Shown here one piece after another: positions 32,771 to 44,259 of a stretch of 64,000 nucleotides of DNA. Every line of letters starts with the position of its first letter. The first letter of the stretch is position 1. The stretch spans positions 208,321,467-208,385,466 of the forward strand of contig NC_044976.1 of assembly GCF_008728515.1 (NCBI RefSeq), written 5' to 3'. The notes beneath the pieces are model-generated. The model was not told where the DNA came from. It saw only the letters and a program-made list of their open reading frames with translations, and searched no databases. A program made the translations under genes and the position numbers. Origin of the DNA: Papio anubis (lineage: Eukaryota; Chordata; Mammalia; Primates; Cercopithecidae).

Positions 32771-34599
32771 ACTTCCCAAGAAACACACAATGAAACCGAT
32801 TTGCATGAGGAAGATCTTCTGGGGAGCCCTCTCTGGAACAAATTCTTTAAGGGAATTAGGGAAGTAGGATTGGGCAGAGGGAGAAGCCACACCCTGCTGC
32901 AGTTACAACAGAGAGCTCCGTGGATCCCTCAAAGAACTCCAGAGCTAGCGTGACTCATCAGAGTCGACAAAATTCACACACTTTATCCCACCCTCCTCTG
33001 TTAAACAAACACTGCATTGGAGCTGCGTTTAGAGAAGAAGGGGCATCGCTGTGAGTGAGGCAGCTCCCATCTGTTGTGGGCAATTCCCTGGAAAGGGACC
33101 CATCTGAGAGCTGCCAATAGCCAATGTTCTCTGCACTGGGGAAATGAGTGTGTGGTCATGAGGGGCATCTGGGCTGCTGAACCCATTCTCCACTGAGGTG
33201 TCATCCTCAGTGTCCAGGGTATGGTGCTGCATGCTAAGTCAGTGTTTAATGAATTGCTAATGTTGGGATAGTCTTTAACTGTATTGCTTTTTGTTTGTGA
33301 AATGGTTGGTATGATCTTGTTTAGCATAGTTTCTCAATCATTTGGCATATGGATTATAAGTATCCATTTATGGATTCCCTTCGGCCATCAGGGCAACCGG
33401 CCGGCGTGTGTGGAATCAGAGCAGTGATTCCACACATCTGGCCATGAGCAGCCGCCTCCATCTATTACATTCAGTGGACTCTAGAACATTCCATTTTCTT
33501 TGTATAGCTTTCCATGGAAAATATTTGGAAGTGCAGGGGCACCAGATACAAAAGTAGAGAAAATTTGACTGCCAAGGACTCTCCAGGACTTATTTATTTA
33601 TATTTTTAATTTTGCTCACAAAAAGCAAAGGAGGATGTACACTTTACTTTTACCACTGGAAAATGACAACTTTGCTATAAAAGAAAAAGGAAATTGAGGT
33701 GATTCTCTTCAAAGTTCAAATCATAGTAAGCAGCCATGTCTACAATTCCCGAGGCTGTAATTCTTCCCCAAGAATTAAAATGCAGGGCGCATCCAGGATC
33801 CTTTCTCCACAGAGTTCCATTTGGCTTAGGCGTTTTCATTGCTGCAGGTCTGCAGGCCGATGTGAAGAACCATTTGTTTTTCTTTCTCTGGAGCACAGTA
33901 GGAGAATAGATATGACTTGACCAAACTCATATTCATAATCCATAGATAAATTCAGGGAAAGACTTAACAATGACTTACTATGTTTTCAAATGATTTCTTA
34001 AATTTATTCATTTAAAGCGTATTAAAATAATTAAGTTACAGTTTAGAGAACATCTTTCATTTAAGAAAACTCATATAGAGGGCACAAAAGAATTCTATCT
34101 CTGCCTTCAATAATGAAGAGCTCAGTAATTGACTATAATTAAATTATCACCTCTTGCCCTGTCTATCATATCCACCTTCTCAATTTCTCTGTGTTTTAGG
34201 AAGGTATTTTTACAAATAATTAAAATGTATTCTTTAAAGCTGAATATTAAAACAGAATAGAGGTAGACTAAATTATTGTGCTTTCACCAGATTACTTTTG
34301 GACTTCTTACTTTTAAAAGGATGGGAGTAAGAGGCATTCAATTTTGCCTGTAGCTGAATCAGTATAAATAAGAAGATTCAGTGTAAAACAACATGGTTAG
34401 ACTTGATGACCTCTTAGTTTCCTTCAGCATCTATCTTCCTATGAAACTGTGGATATACTCCTTGGACTCCAGAAAAACCGGAATCTAGAACGGAGATATC
34501 TGCATAATCTAGGAAGCCTGGGAAGTTTCTCTCTCTGGGACAGAAGATGAAAAGAACCCCACCTCCAGCTCAAGATGCAATTGGAAGCTTTGCTGTAAC
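32771..34599. other. Unassigned 1.8-kb stretch with a hairpin
   Basis: 32780-33260 is relatively GC-rich and may be a worn LTR or DNA transposon. The 108-codon minus frame 33001-33327 has no recognised homology. A 12-bp perfect inverted repeat lies at 33407-33436. No gene is supported. Confidence 0.4.
33407..33436. repeat. 12-bp perfect inverted repeat, 6-base loop
   Basis: 'tgtgtggaatca' and its exact complement 'tgattccacaca' are separated by 'gagcag'. Flanking ggcc on both sides extends the symmetry imperfectly. Confidence 0.95.
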
Positions 34600-35045
34600 T
34601 TGAATTCAGGGGTGTTAGGGCCACCCCGACCAGACCATTCCCTTCCCCTCCCACAGGCCTTACAATACAGTCTCTTGTACTCTCCATACAGCTACTCCAG
34701 GGCAAAAGACAAGCACCCCTTCACTGACCCCTCCAGTAACTATTTGTCCAGGCAGTTACAGGATGCAATTAACATGTCTGTTCACGTCACATAACAAAGC
34801 TGACAAAAAACATCTCCAGGATGCGGTCAAGACACCTGCACCCCCAACTCAGCTCCCCTACCCCGACTCAGTTCCCTCTCTATAAAGGCCTGCTGTTGTC
34901 TATAAGCAGGGCTGCCTCCTCTACTTTTGTCAGGAGGTAGCCCGGCAGGACTGACAATAAATCAGCTTGCCTGAACTTGGGTCTATTGGCCTCATTCCTT
35001 TCTCAGCTGTCCTTCCAATTATCCCTTACGAGGGGATAGAAAAAA
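34600..35045 (+). mobile_element. ERV LTR, plus strand, with TATA and AATAAA
   Basis: A GC-richer block with U3-like sequence starting near 'tgttagggccaccccgacc'. A TATAAA lies at 34881-34886, an R region 'ctataagcagggctgcctcc' follows, and AATAAA lies at 34956-34961, 70 bp after the TATA. A U5-like end follows ('ttcctttctcagctgtcc'). Spacing is that of a class I ERV LTR; the family was not named. No partner LTR is seen, so it is likely solo. The left boundary is uncertain (34440-34612). Confidence 0.65.
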
Positions 35046-35550
35046 GACGTTACCTCTAGCAGGTTAAAATGTTTTAGCCAAATTTGTTGAATTCCCTGTG
35101 TTGAGATATTTTAAGGCCAATGGACTAATATAAACGATGGAAAAAAGAGTCAATTTTTAGTGAAATCCACTGAGCACCCACTTGAGCAAACTTGAAAATT
35201 ACTTCCTAGGAACAATTAACATTATAATGTATGGGATGACCACAGAGTAAGGGGAGGCAGTTGAAACTCAGCGAACAGCCAAAGAATAAAATAATTCAAA
35301 GTTAAACAACTCACCATGAGGAAGGGACATATGAGAAGATTAGTACCCAGAAAAATCAAAGTAGAGGAACAATTTTAAAGTGATGAAAGAATTATTTAAA
35401 ACTGTTAAAGCTACACATGAAGAAGAGAAGTTATATTAATTGAAACCTAGAAATTAAAAGCTCAAAAAACTAAGTGAAATAGCTAATTAGACAAAGTTGA
35501 AGAGATAATTAGTAAAATGTAAGAAAGAAGTGAGGAAAATACTCAAGGTT
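35046..35550. other. Unassigned AT-rich sequence
   Basis: A/G-rich on the plus strand toward 35400-35540. No gene or named repeat. Confidence 0.4.
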
Positions 35551-35567
35551 AAGAATAAAATGATGTA
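35551..35567 (+). repeat. Left TSD of AluY
   Basis: 'aagaataaaatgatgta', identical to 35876-35892. Confidence 0.97.
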
Positions 35568-35875
35568 GCCAGGCACAGTGGCTCAAGCCTGTCAGACCAG
35601 CACTTTGGGAGGTAGAGGCGGGTGGATCATGAGGTCAGGAGATCGGGACCATCCTGGCTAACACGGGGAAACCCCGTCTCAACTAAAAATACAAAAATTA
35701 GCCGAGCGTGGTGGCAATGCCTGTAGTCCCAGCTACTTGGGAGGCTGAGGCAGGAGAATGGCGTGAACCCGGGAGGTGGAGCTTGCAGTGAGCCGAGATT
35801 GCACCACTGTACTCCAGCCTGGGCGACAGAGCGAGACTCCATCTCAAAAAATAAAATAAAATAAAATAAAATAAA
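35568..35875 (+). mobile_element. AluY SINE (cercopithecid-like)
   Basis: Starts 'gccaggcacagtggctcaag', with 'ggagcttgcagtgagccgag' and a (TAAAA)n tail. The 'ggctcaagcctg' start is the same variant as in the minus-strand copies at 1.5 and 21.8 kb. The perfect 17-bp TSD indicates relatively recent insertion. Confidence 0.97.
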
Positions 35876-35892
35876 AAGAATAAAATGATGTA
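35876..35892 (+). repeat. Right TSD of AluY
   Basis: Perfect 17-bp copy of 35551-35567. Confidence 0.97.
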
Positions 35893-36159
35893 AAGTATAA
35901 GAGATTATGTTACATGAAAATATTTAGGAAACAGCTTAGTATTTGATGACAATATGAATTTCTATGTAACAAATCCAAATGAATCTATTAAAATAAATAT
36001 TAGACTCCAAATCTAGAGATAAAGTATTAGAATAAATATTAGGCTCCTGATAGTTTTCCACATATAAGGCAACTATAGAAAATTAATAATTATCCTTATC
36101 ATAACAAAAAATCAATTAGGCAATTTAAAAAAATAGAGTTTAGGATTATGAAAAAGTAC

Positions 36160-36298
36160 TAAAGACAGATGATGGTGATGTTGGCACAGCAATGGGAATG
36201 TACTTAATATGCTTAAACTGTACATGAAAAATGAGTAAAATACTCAATTTTCTGTTATGTATGTTTTGCCACAACTAAACAATAGAGGTTATATGTTA
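36160..36298 (+). repeat. L1M LINE 3'-terminal relic
   Basis: 'gatgatggtgatgttggcac', 'gaatgtacttaatatgctta', 'aactgtacatgaaaaatgag' and 'tgttatgtatgttttgccac' are the terminal 3'UTR of L1MB/L1MC-type LINEs in plus orientation. Confidence 0.8.
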
Positions 36299-36938
36299 TT
36301 ACAATAATAATTGAAAATAATAAAATGTGTAAGAACCTCACAGTGAGAGCTGTAAACTTCTCCTGAAATAAGCAAATGAGAATCTTAAGTGTGGAATTAA
36401 ATCGTGTTCATAAATAAAATGGTTCAATGTCTTATGCCAATTTTCTTCATAACGTATTAATTAAATGTAATTGTAATAATCATCTCGGGAGTGTTTTACA
36501 ATGACACTTGAGACGTTTTGCATAATATTCAACCTAAGAACAAGTTATTAAGAGTAGCAAAGTTAATCTTGAAGTTGATGAATGTGGATGACTTGTCTCA
36601 TAAAATATGAAGCTTCATGTAGTCTTATGGATATGCAAAGTACGGAGGGCTCCATAAGGATCCTTTGGAGAGATTGGGATAATTTTCAAAAGAGCAGACT
36701 GAGTTTTAGAAACTCAGGCATATCCCAGCGGCAACAGAAGAAACAAAATGTTGTTAGAGAGCTATTGCAGAAGGTCAAATATCTATTTGAGTGTGAGGAC
36801 CTATAAAAACAGAGAGTTGGATCTGCTTCTGTGCCTTAAGAATTATGAACATATGAGAAGACCTGGAGCAGCACCTTATGGCGGGGTGAATAAGGAGGGA
36901 AGCAGGGAAGCATTGTGGATTTCCACCAAATGGCATTC
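36299..36938. other. Unassigned sequence
   Basis: No repeat named. A 74-codon frame at 36582-36806 has no recognised homology. The same unassigned unit seems to continue after the Alu to about 37460. Confidence 0.35.
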
Positions 36939-36955
36939 AAAGATGTGTAAATCAA
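36939..36955 (+). repeat. Left TSD of AluS
   Basis: 16 of 17 bases match 37247-37263. Confidence 0.92.
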
Positions 36956-37246
36956 GCTGGGCATGGTGGCTCAGGCCTGTAATCCCAGCACTTTGGGAGG
37001 TTGAGTTGGCGGATCACTTAAGGTCAGGAGTTGGAGACCAGCCTGACCAACATGGTGAAACCCCGCCTCTACTAAAAATACAAAAATTAGCCAGGTATGG
37101 TGGTATGCACCTGTAGTCCCATTTACTTGGGAGGCTGAGGCAGGACAATCACTTGAACCCAGGAGGCAGTGGTTGCAGTGAGCCGAGATCATGCCACTGC
37201 ACTCCAGCCTGGGCAAAAGAGCGAGATTCCATCTCAAAAAACAAAC
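36956..37246 (+). mobile_element. AluS SINE
   Basis: 'gctgggcatggtggctcagg' start, 'ggagaccagcctgaccaaca', right arm complete, short A/CAAA tail. Flanked by a TSD. Confidence 0.96.
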
Positions 37247-37263
37247 AAAGATATGTAAATCAA
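37247..37263 (+). repeat. Right TSD of AluS
   Basis: 'aaagatatgtaaatcaa', one change from the left copy. Confidence 0.92.
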
Positions 37264-37462
37264 TTGAGACATGGATGTCTTAGATGATGACTTAGCTGAA
37301 CCATCTTGAAGGTATTTCTCAAGTACACATAATGCCAAGATCAAGGATCCCAACTGTTAGAGGTTGTGGATATTATTTCCAGAAATAAAGCTAGAGTAGG
37401 AGACAAGCAGCAAGACATGACCCAGAAAATACATTGTCTATGATGTAGAACTTCATAGTGTT

Positions 37463-37790
37463 TGATATGGTTTGGCTCTGTGTCCCCACCCAAATCTCAA
37501 CTTGAATTGTAATAATCCCCAGGTTTCATGGGGGAGACCTGGTGGGCAGGTTTTTCCTGTGCTGTTCTTGCAATAGTGAGTAAGTCTCACAAGATCAGAT
37601 GGTTTTATAAAGGGCAGTTCCCCTGCACACGCTCTCTTGTCTCCTTCCATGTAAGACATCACTTTGCTCTTCCTTCATCTTCTGCCATGATTGTGAGGCT
37701 TCCCCAACCATGTGGAACTGTGAGTCCATTAAATCTCTTTTCTTTATAAATTACCCAGTCTCGGGTATGTCTTTATTAGTAGTGTGGGTT
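37463..37790 (+). mobile_element. THE1/MST MaLR LTR, plus strand
   Basis: Starts 'tgatatggtttggctctgtg' and includes 'agtctcacaagatcagatgg', 'ttttataaagggcagttccc', 'gtgagtccattaaatctctt' and 'aaattacccagtctcgggta', all hallmark THE1/MST LTR blocks. About 15-20 bp ('gaggtaattgaatcatgg') are missing in the U3. The 3' terminus is eroded. Solo, since no internal sequence follows. Confidence 0.93.
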
Positions 37791-37799
37791 ACCAAAATG

Positions 37800-38372
37800 T
37801 GTATTAGTCACGGTTCTCTATAGGGACAGGGCTAATAGGATAGAGGTATATATGAAAGAGAGTGTTTTAAGGAATATTGACTCACACGATCACAAGGTGA
37901 AGTCCCACAAGTCCCACTGCAGACAGTCCTCTGCTGTCTACAAGCAGAGGAGCAAGGAATTCAGTCTGAGTCTCAAACATCAGAAATGGGGAGGTCAACA
38001 GCACAGCCTTTAGTCTGTGGCCAAAGGCCAGAGAACCCTGGGCAAACCACTGATGTAAGTCTAAGAGTCCAAAAACTGAAGAACTTGGAGTCTGATGTTT
38101 GAGGACAAGAAGCATCCAGCATGGGAGAAAGATGGAGACTGGAAGACTTAGGCAGTCTAGTCCTTCCTTGTTCCACTGCCTGCTTTTATCCAAGCTGTGC
38201 TAGCAGCTGATTAGATGATGCCCACCCAGACTGAGGGTTGGTCTACCTCTCCCTGTCCACCCACTGACTCAAATGTTAATCTCCTTTGGAATACCCTCAC
38301 AGACACACACCCAGGAGCAATACTTTGCATCCTTCAATCCAATCAAGTTGACACTCAATATTAACCATCACA
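37800..38372 (-). mobile_element. ERVL LTR (MLT2A-like), minus strand
   Basis: Left end 'tgtattagtcacggttctct', then 'ggatagaggtatatatgaaa', 'gaacttggagtctgatgttt', 'gattagatgatgcccaccca', 'caaatgttaatctcctttgg', and right end 'tcaatattaaccatcaca'. Reversed, this starts tgtgatggttaa, as in ERVL LTRs of the MLT2 group. It appears near complete (573 bp). No 5-bp TSD could be matched. Confidence 0.85.
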
Positions 38373-39086
38373 GTGTCAGTTTCCCAAGGGGCCTCCAAGG
38401 AACACAAGTAAGAGGTTCACTGGGATGATAACTACATCTTGAGCATCTATGGTCAACCAAGAAATATCTAAGACAGCAAGACAGTTAAATACTTCAGTCA
38501 GCAAACAAGCAAATAATTTTTTCTTTCCTCCCTTGACTCCTTTTTTTGTGTGTGTCTTTAGGAAATAACAGACATGTGTTGAAATTTCATCCAGATTGGG
38601 AAGACATAAGAGATCATGCCAGATGTCAGCAGCTAGAGAAAAATTAAGGCATTTATACCTTCACCGAGTCCAACCCATTTAATAAACTGGTTACATAAAA
38701 AATAACGCAGAGATGATACAGAATACCAAACTTTAAAATTTTCTTGAAATTACTATTTTAACATTTGTAAAGTTACTCTTTGAGCACTTTGAAAAAGATT
38801 TATTTCTGTTAATAGTGTATCTTTTCAGGCAAAAACAAAAGTATTATCTCTACACCCAAAATTATAATTATTTGGTGTTACCTTAGTTAATTCTAGGCTT
38901 TGCACAAGAAGGATTGTAACAAGAACTTAACAGATAAGATAAAAGCTAAAAAAACAAAAATTTAACCAAAGGTCAGTGTAATAGTTTATACATAAATGAT
39001 GCCACTCAATTTTCTTCTTGATAAGGAAGAAAAATCATTTTACGAGACTTGACTACTGAAGCAACCCTTAGGTAGATCATTAGATT
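38373..39086. other. Unassigned AT-rich sequence
   Basis: No gene or repeat is recognised up to the L1 target site. Confidence 0.4.
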
Positions 39087-39107
39087 AAAAATTATGTTAA
39101 TTACAAT
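39087..39107 (+). repeat. Left TSD of the full-span L1PA
   Basis: 21 bp ending 'atgttaattacaat', 20 of 21 identical to 44437-44457. It directly precedes the L1 5' end. Confidence 0.95.
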
Positions 39108-39113
39108 CGCTTC

Positions 39114-39123
39114 CAAGATGGCC
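39114..39123 (+). promoter_or_regulatory. YY1-type site at the L1 5' end
   Basis: 'caagatggcc' at the very start of the L1 5'UTR, where the L1 YY1 site is known to direct accurate transcription start. Present and intact here. Activity is not implied. Confidence 0.7.
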
Positions 39124-40186
39124 AAATAGGAACAGCTCTGGTCTACAGCTCCCAGCGAGATTGATGCAGAAGACGGATGATTTCTGCATTTTCAACTGAG
39201 GCACCTTGTTTATCTCAGTGGGTGAAGCCCATGGAGGGTGAGCCGAAGCAGGGCAGGGCATCGCCTCACCCAGGAAGTGCAAGGGGTCAGGATATTTCCC
39301 CTTCCTATCCAAGGGAAGCCATGAATGAGTGTACCTGGAGGAATGGTACACTCCTGCCTAAATACTGCACTTTTCCTATGGTCTTCGCAACCAGCAGACT
39401 AGGAGATGCCCTCCTGTGCCCGACTCGGTGGGTCCCATGCCCAGGGAGCCTTGCTAGCTGCTAGCACACTAGTCTGAGATCGACCTGGGATGCTGGAGCT
39501 TGGTGGGGGTAGGGGCGTCTGCCATTGCTGAGGTTTGAGTAGGTGGTTCTATGCTCACAGTGTAAACAAAGCAGCAGGGAAGCTCAAACTGGGCAGAGCC
39601 CATGCCAGCTCAGCAAGGCCTACTGCCGCTCTAGATTCCACCTCTGGAAGCAGGGCAACTCTGAACAAAAGGCAGCAGACAACTTCTGCAGACTAAAACG
39701 TCCCTGTTTGACAGCTCCGAAGAGAGCAGTGGTTCTCCTAGCACGGCATTTGGGCTCTGATAATGGACAGACTGCCTCCTCAAGTGTGTCCCTGACCCCC
39801 ATGTAGCCTGACTGGGAGACACTTCCCAGTAGGGGCAGACAGACACCTCATACAGGTGGATGCTCCTCTGGGATGAAACTTCCAGAGGAAGGATCAGGCA
39901 GCAATATTTGCTGTTCTGCAGCCTCCACTGGCGATACCCAGGCAAACAGGGTCTGGAGTGGACCTCCAGCAAACTCCAACAGACCTGCAGCTGAGAGGCC
40001 TGTCTGTTAGAATGAAAACTAACTAACAGAAAGGAATAGCATCAATATCAGCAAAAAGGACATCCACACCAAAACCCCATCCGTAGGTCAACAACATCAA
40101 AGACCAAAGGTAGAGAAAACCACAAAGATGAGGAGAAACCAGAGCTGAGAGGCTGAAAATTCCAAAAATAACCAGCTAGCATCACA

Positions 40187-43100
40187 ATGACAGGCTCAAA
40201 TTCACACATAACAATATTAACCTTAAATGTAAATGGACTAAATGCCCAGTTAAAAGACAGGGAGTGGCAAATTGGATAAAGAGTCAACACCCATTGGTGT
40301 GCTATATTCAGGAGACCCATCTCACGTGCAAAGACACACATAGACTCAAAATAAAGGGATGGAAGAAGATCTACCAAGCAAATGGAAAGCAAAACAAACA
40401 AACAAACAAACAAAAAAAAACCAAAAAAACAAAACAGGGGTTGCAATCCTGGTCTCTGATAAAACAGACTTTAAACCAACAAAGACCAAAAGAGACAAAG
40501 AAGACCATTACATAATGGTAAAGGAATCAACTCAACAAGAAGAGCTAACTGTCCTAAATATATATGCATTCAATACAGAAGCACCCAGATTCATAAAGCA
40601 AGTTCTTAGAGACCTACAAAGAGACTTAGACCCCCACACAATAACAATGGGAGACTTTAACTCCCCACTGTCAATATTAGACAGATAAACAAGACAGAAA
40701 CTTAACAATGATATCCAGGACTTGAACTCAGCTCTGGACCAAGCAGCTCTAATAGACATCTACAGAACTCTCCACCACATATCAACAGAATATACATTCT
40801 TCTCAGCACCACATCACACTTATTTTAAAATTGACCACATAATTGAAGTAAAACAATCCTCAGCAAATGCAAAATAATGGAAATCATAACAAATTGTCTG
40901 TCAGACGACAGTGCAATCAAACTAGAACTCAGGATTAAGAAATTCAATCAAAACTGCACAGCTACATGGAAACTGAACAACCTGCTCCTGAATGACTACT
41001 GGGTAAATAACGAAATGAAGGCAGAAATAAAGATGTTCTTTGAAAGCAATAAGAACAAAGACACAACGTACCAGAATCTCTGGGACACATTTAAAGTGGT
41101 GTGTAGAGGGAAATTTATAGCACTAAATGCCCACAAGAGAAAGCAGGAAAAATCTAAAATCAACACCCTGACATCACAATTATTGAAGAACTAGAGAAGT
41201 AAGAGCATACAAATCCGAAAGCTAGCAGAAGAAAATAAATAACTAAGATTAGAGCAGAACTGAAGGAGATAGAGACACAAAAATCCCTTCAAAAAATCAA
41301 TGAATCCAGGAGCTGTGATTTTTTTTTAAAGATCAACAAAATAGATAGACCAGTGGCAAGATTAATAAAGAAGAAAAGACAGAAGAATCAAATAGATGCA
41401 ATTAAAAATGATAAAGGGGGTATTACCACTAATCCCACAGAAATACAAACTACCATCAGAGAATACTATAAACACCTCTACGCAAATAAACTAGAAAATC
41501 TAGAAGAAATGGATAAATTCCTGGACACAAACACCTTCCCAAGATTAAACCAGGAAGAAGTTGAACCTCTGAATAGACCAATAAGAGGTTCTGAAATTGA
41601 GGCAATAATTAATAGCCTAAAACTAAAAAAAGTCCAGGACCAGATGGATTCATAGCTGAATGCTATCAGAGATACAAAGAGGAGCTGGTACCATTCCTTC
41701 TGAAACGATTCCAATCAATAGAAAAAGAAGGAATCATCCCTATCTCATTTTATGAGGCCAGCATCATCCTGACACCAAAGCCTGGCAGAGACACAATAAA
41801 AAGTGAATTTTAGTCCAATATCCCAGATGAACATCGATGCGAAAATCCTCAATAAAATACTGGCAAACCGAATCCATCAGCACATCAAAAAGTTTATCCA
41901 CCACGATGAAGTCAGCTTCATCCCTGGGATGCAAGGCTGGTTCAACATATGCAAATAAATAAATGTAACCCATCACATAAACAGAACCACAACAAAAGCC
42001 ACATGATTATTGCAATAGATGCAGAAAAGGCCTTTGACAAAATTCAACGGCCTTTCATGCTAAAAACTCTCAATAAACTAGGTATCGATGGAACGTATCT
42101 CAAAATAATAAGAGCTATTTATGACGAACCCACATCCAATATCATACTGAATGGGCAAAAGTTGGAAGCATTCCCTTTGAAAACTGGCACAAGACAAGGA
42201 TGCTCTCTCTCACCACTCCTATTCAACATATTGTTGGAAGTTCTGGCCAGGGCAATCAGGCAAGAAAAAGAAATAAAGGGTATTCAATTAGGAAAAGAGG
42301 AAGTCAAATTGTCTCTGTTTGCAGATGACATGATTGTATATTTTGAAAACCCCATCGTCTCAGCCCAAAATCTCCTTCAGCTGATAAGCAACTTCAGCAA
42401 AGTCCCAGGATGCAAAATCAATATGCAGAAATCACAAGCATTCCTATACACCAAGAACAGACAAATAGAGAGCCAAATCATGACTGAACTCCCATTCACA
42501 ATTACTACAAAGAGAATAAAATACCTAGGAATCCAACTAACAAGGGATGTGAAGGACCTCTTCAAGAGAACTACAAACCATTGTTCAGTGAAATAAAAGA
42601 GGACACAAACACATGGAAGAACATTCCATGCTCATAGTTAGGAAGAATCAATATCATCAAAATGGCCATACTGCTCAAGGTAATTTATAGATTCAATGCT
42701 ATCTCCATCAAGCTTTCACAGACTTTTTTCACAGAATTGGAAAAAACTACTTTATGTTTTATATGGAACCCAAAAAGAGCCCACATATCCAAGACAATCC
42801 TAAGCAAAAATAACAAAGCTGGAAGCATCACACTACCTGATTTCAAACTATACTACAAGGCTTCAGTAAGCAAACAGCATGGCACTGGTACCAAAACAGA
42901 GATATAGACCAATGGAATACATGGAACAGAAAAGAGGCCTCAGAAATAACACCACACATCTACAACCATCTGATCTTTGACAAACCTGACAAAAAAAAAG
43001 CAATGGGGATAGGATTCCCTATTTAATAAATGGTGTTGGGAAAACTGGGTAGCCACATGCAGAAAGCTGAAACTGGATCCCTCCTTTACACCTTATACAA

Positions 43101-43460
43101 AAATTAACTCAAGATGGACAAAAGACTTAAATGTAAGACCTAAAACCATAAAAACCCTAGAAGAAAACCTAGGCAATACCATTCAGGACATAGGCATGGG
43201 CAAAGACTTCATGTCTAAAACACCAAAAGCAATGGCAACAAAAGCCAAAATAGGCAAATGGGATCTGTTTAAACCAAAGAACTTCTGCACAGCAAAAGAA
43301 ACTATCATCAGAGTGAACAGGCAACCTACAGAATGGGAGAAAATTTTGGCAATCTGTCCATCTGACAAAGGTCTAATATCCAAAATCTACAAAGAACTTA
43401 AACAAATTTATGAGAAAAAAAAAACAACACCATCAAAAAGTGGGCAAAAGATATGAACAG
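40187..43460 (+). pseudogene. L1 ORF2 pseudogene (endonuclease-RT)
   Basis: Starts with the usual ORF2 beginning (ATG Thr Gly Ser Asn Ser) but meets a stop after about 25 codons, because a base is lost before 'tggcaaattggataaagag'. The endonuclease region continues in other frames (40264-40515, 40359-40688) past a (CAAA)n expansion at 40392-40436. The RT domain is open at 41949-42596 with the F-A-D-D catalytic motif. The C-terminal region continues in broken frames (42662-42907, 43196-43456). A working ORF2p would be about 1275 residues; no such protein can be made here. Confidence 0.92.
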
Positions 43461-44240
43461 ACACTTATCAAAAGAAGACATTTATGCAGCCAACAGACAT
43501 ACAAAAAAATTCTCATCATCACTGGTCATCAGAGAAATGTAAACCAAAACCACAATGAGATACCATCTCATGCCAGTTAGAATGGTGATCATTAAAAAGC
43601 CAGGAAACAACAGATGCTGGAGAGGAGGTGGAGAAATAGGAATGCTTTTACACTATTGGTGGGAGTGTAAATTAGTTCAACCATTGTGGAAGACAGTGTG
43701 GTGATTCTTCAAGGATCTGGAACTAGAAATATCATTTGACCCAGCAATCCCATTACTGGGTATATACCCAAAGGATTATAAATCATGCCACTATAAAGAC
43801 ACATGCACACGTATGTTTATTGCAGCACTATTCACAATAGCAAATACTTAGAACCAACCCAAATGTCCATCAATAATAGACTGGATAAAGAAAATATGGC
43901 ACATATACACCATGGAATGCTATGCAGCCATAAAAAAGGATGAGTTCATGTACTTTGCAGGGACATGGATGAAGCTGTAAACCATCATTCTCAGCAAAAT
44001 ATCACAAGGACAGAGAACCAAACACTGTATATTCTCACTCATAAATGGGAGTTGAACAACGAGAACACATGCACACAGGAAGGGGAACATCACACACCAG
44101 GGCCTGTTGGGGGCTGTGGGGTTGGGAGAGGGATAGCGTTAGGAAAAACACCTAATGAGTTGATGGGTGCAGCAAACCAACATGGCACATGTATACCTAT
44201 GTAACAAACCTGCACGTTGTGCACAGGTACTCTAGTATAA

Positions 44241-44259
44241 TAAAAAAAATTAAAAAAAG
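44241..44259 (+). repeat. Internal A-rich tail of the L1
   Basis: TAAAAAAAATTAAAAAAAG directly after the L1 3'UTR. It is followed not by a TSD but by about 177 bp of unrelated sequence. Confidence 0.9.

Larger units (their letters stand above)
39108..44240 (+). mobile_element. L1PA LINE with full 5'UTR, ORF1 deleted
   Basis: The element starts at or within a few bases of the true L1 5' end (YY1-type 'caagatggcc' at 39114-39123). The 5'UTR runs about 1.0 kb to the ORF1 ATG at 40128. ORF1 is essentially gone: its frame stops after six codons, and by 40160-40170 the sequence has jumped to the ORF1/ORF2 spacer ('aaaataaccagctagcatca'), with the ORF2 ATG at 40187. ORF2 is traceable to the end but broken by frameshifts and stops; longest open RT piece is 41949-42596 (215 codons) with an intact F-A-D-D motif at 42318-42329. 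The 3'UTR ends near 'tctagtataa'. Total 5.1 kb versus about 6 kb expected, the difference being roughly ORF1. Confidence 0.95.

Noticed and set aside
39097..39351. 84-codon minus-strand frame in the L1 5'UTR as a possible L1 ORF0
   Set aside because: ORF0 is antisense in the L1 5'UTR, but known coordinates would place it further downstream and I cannot match its sequence; not called.
41949..42596. 215-codon reverse transcriptase frame as a functional gene
   Set aside because: It is the RT part of a broken L1 ORF2 with upstream and downstream frameshifts; no complete protein can be made.
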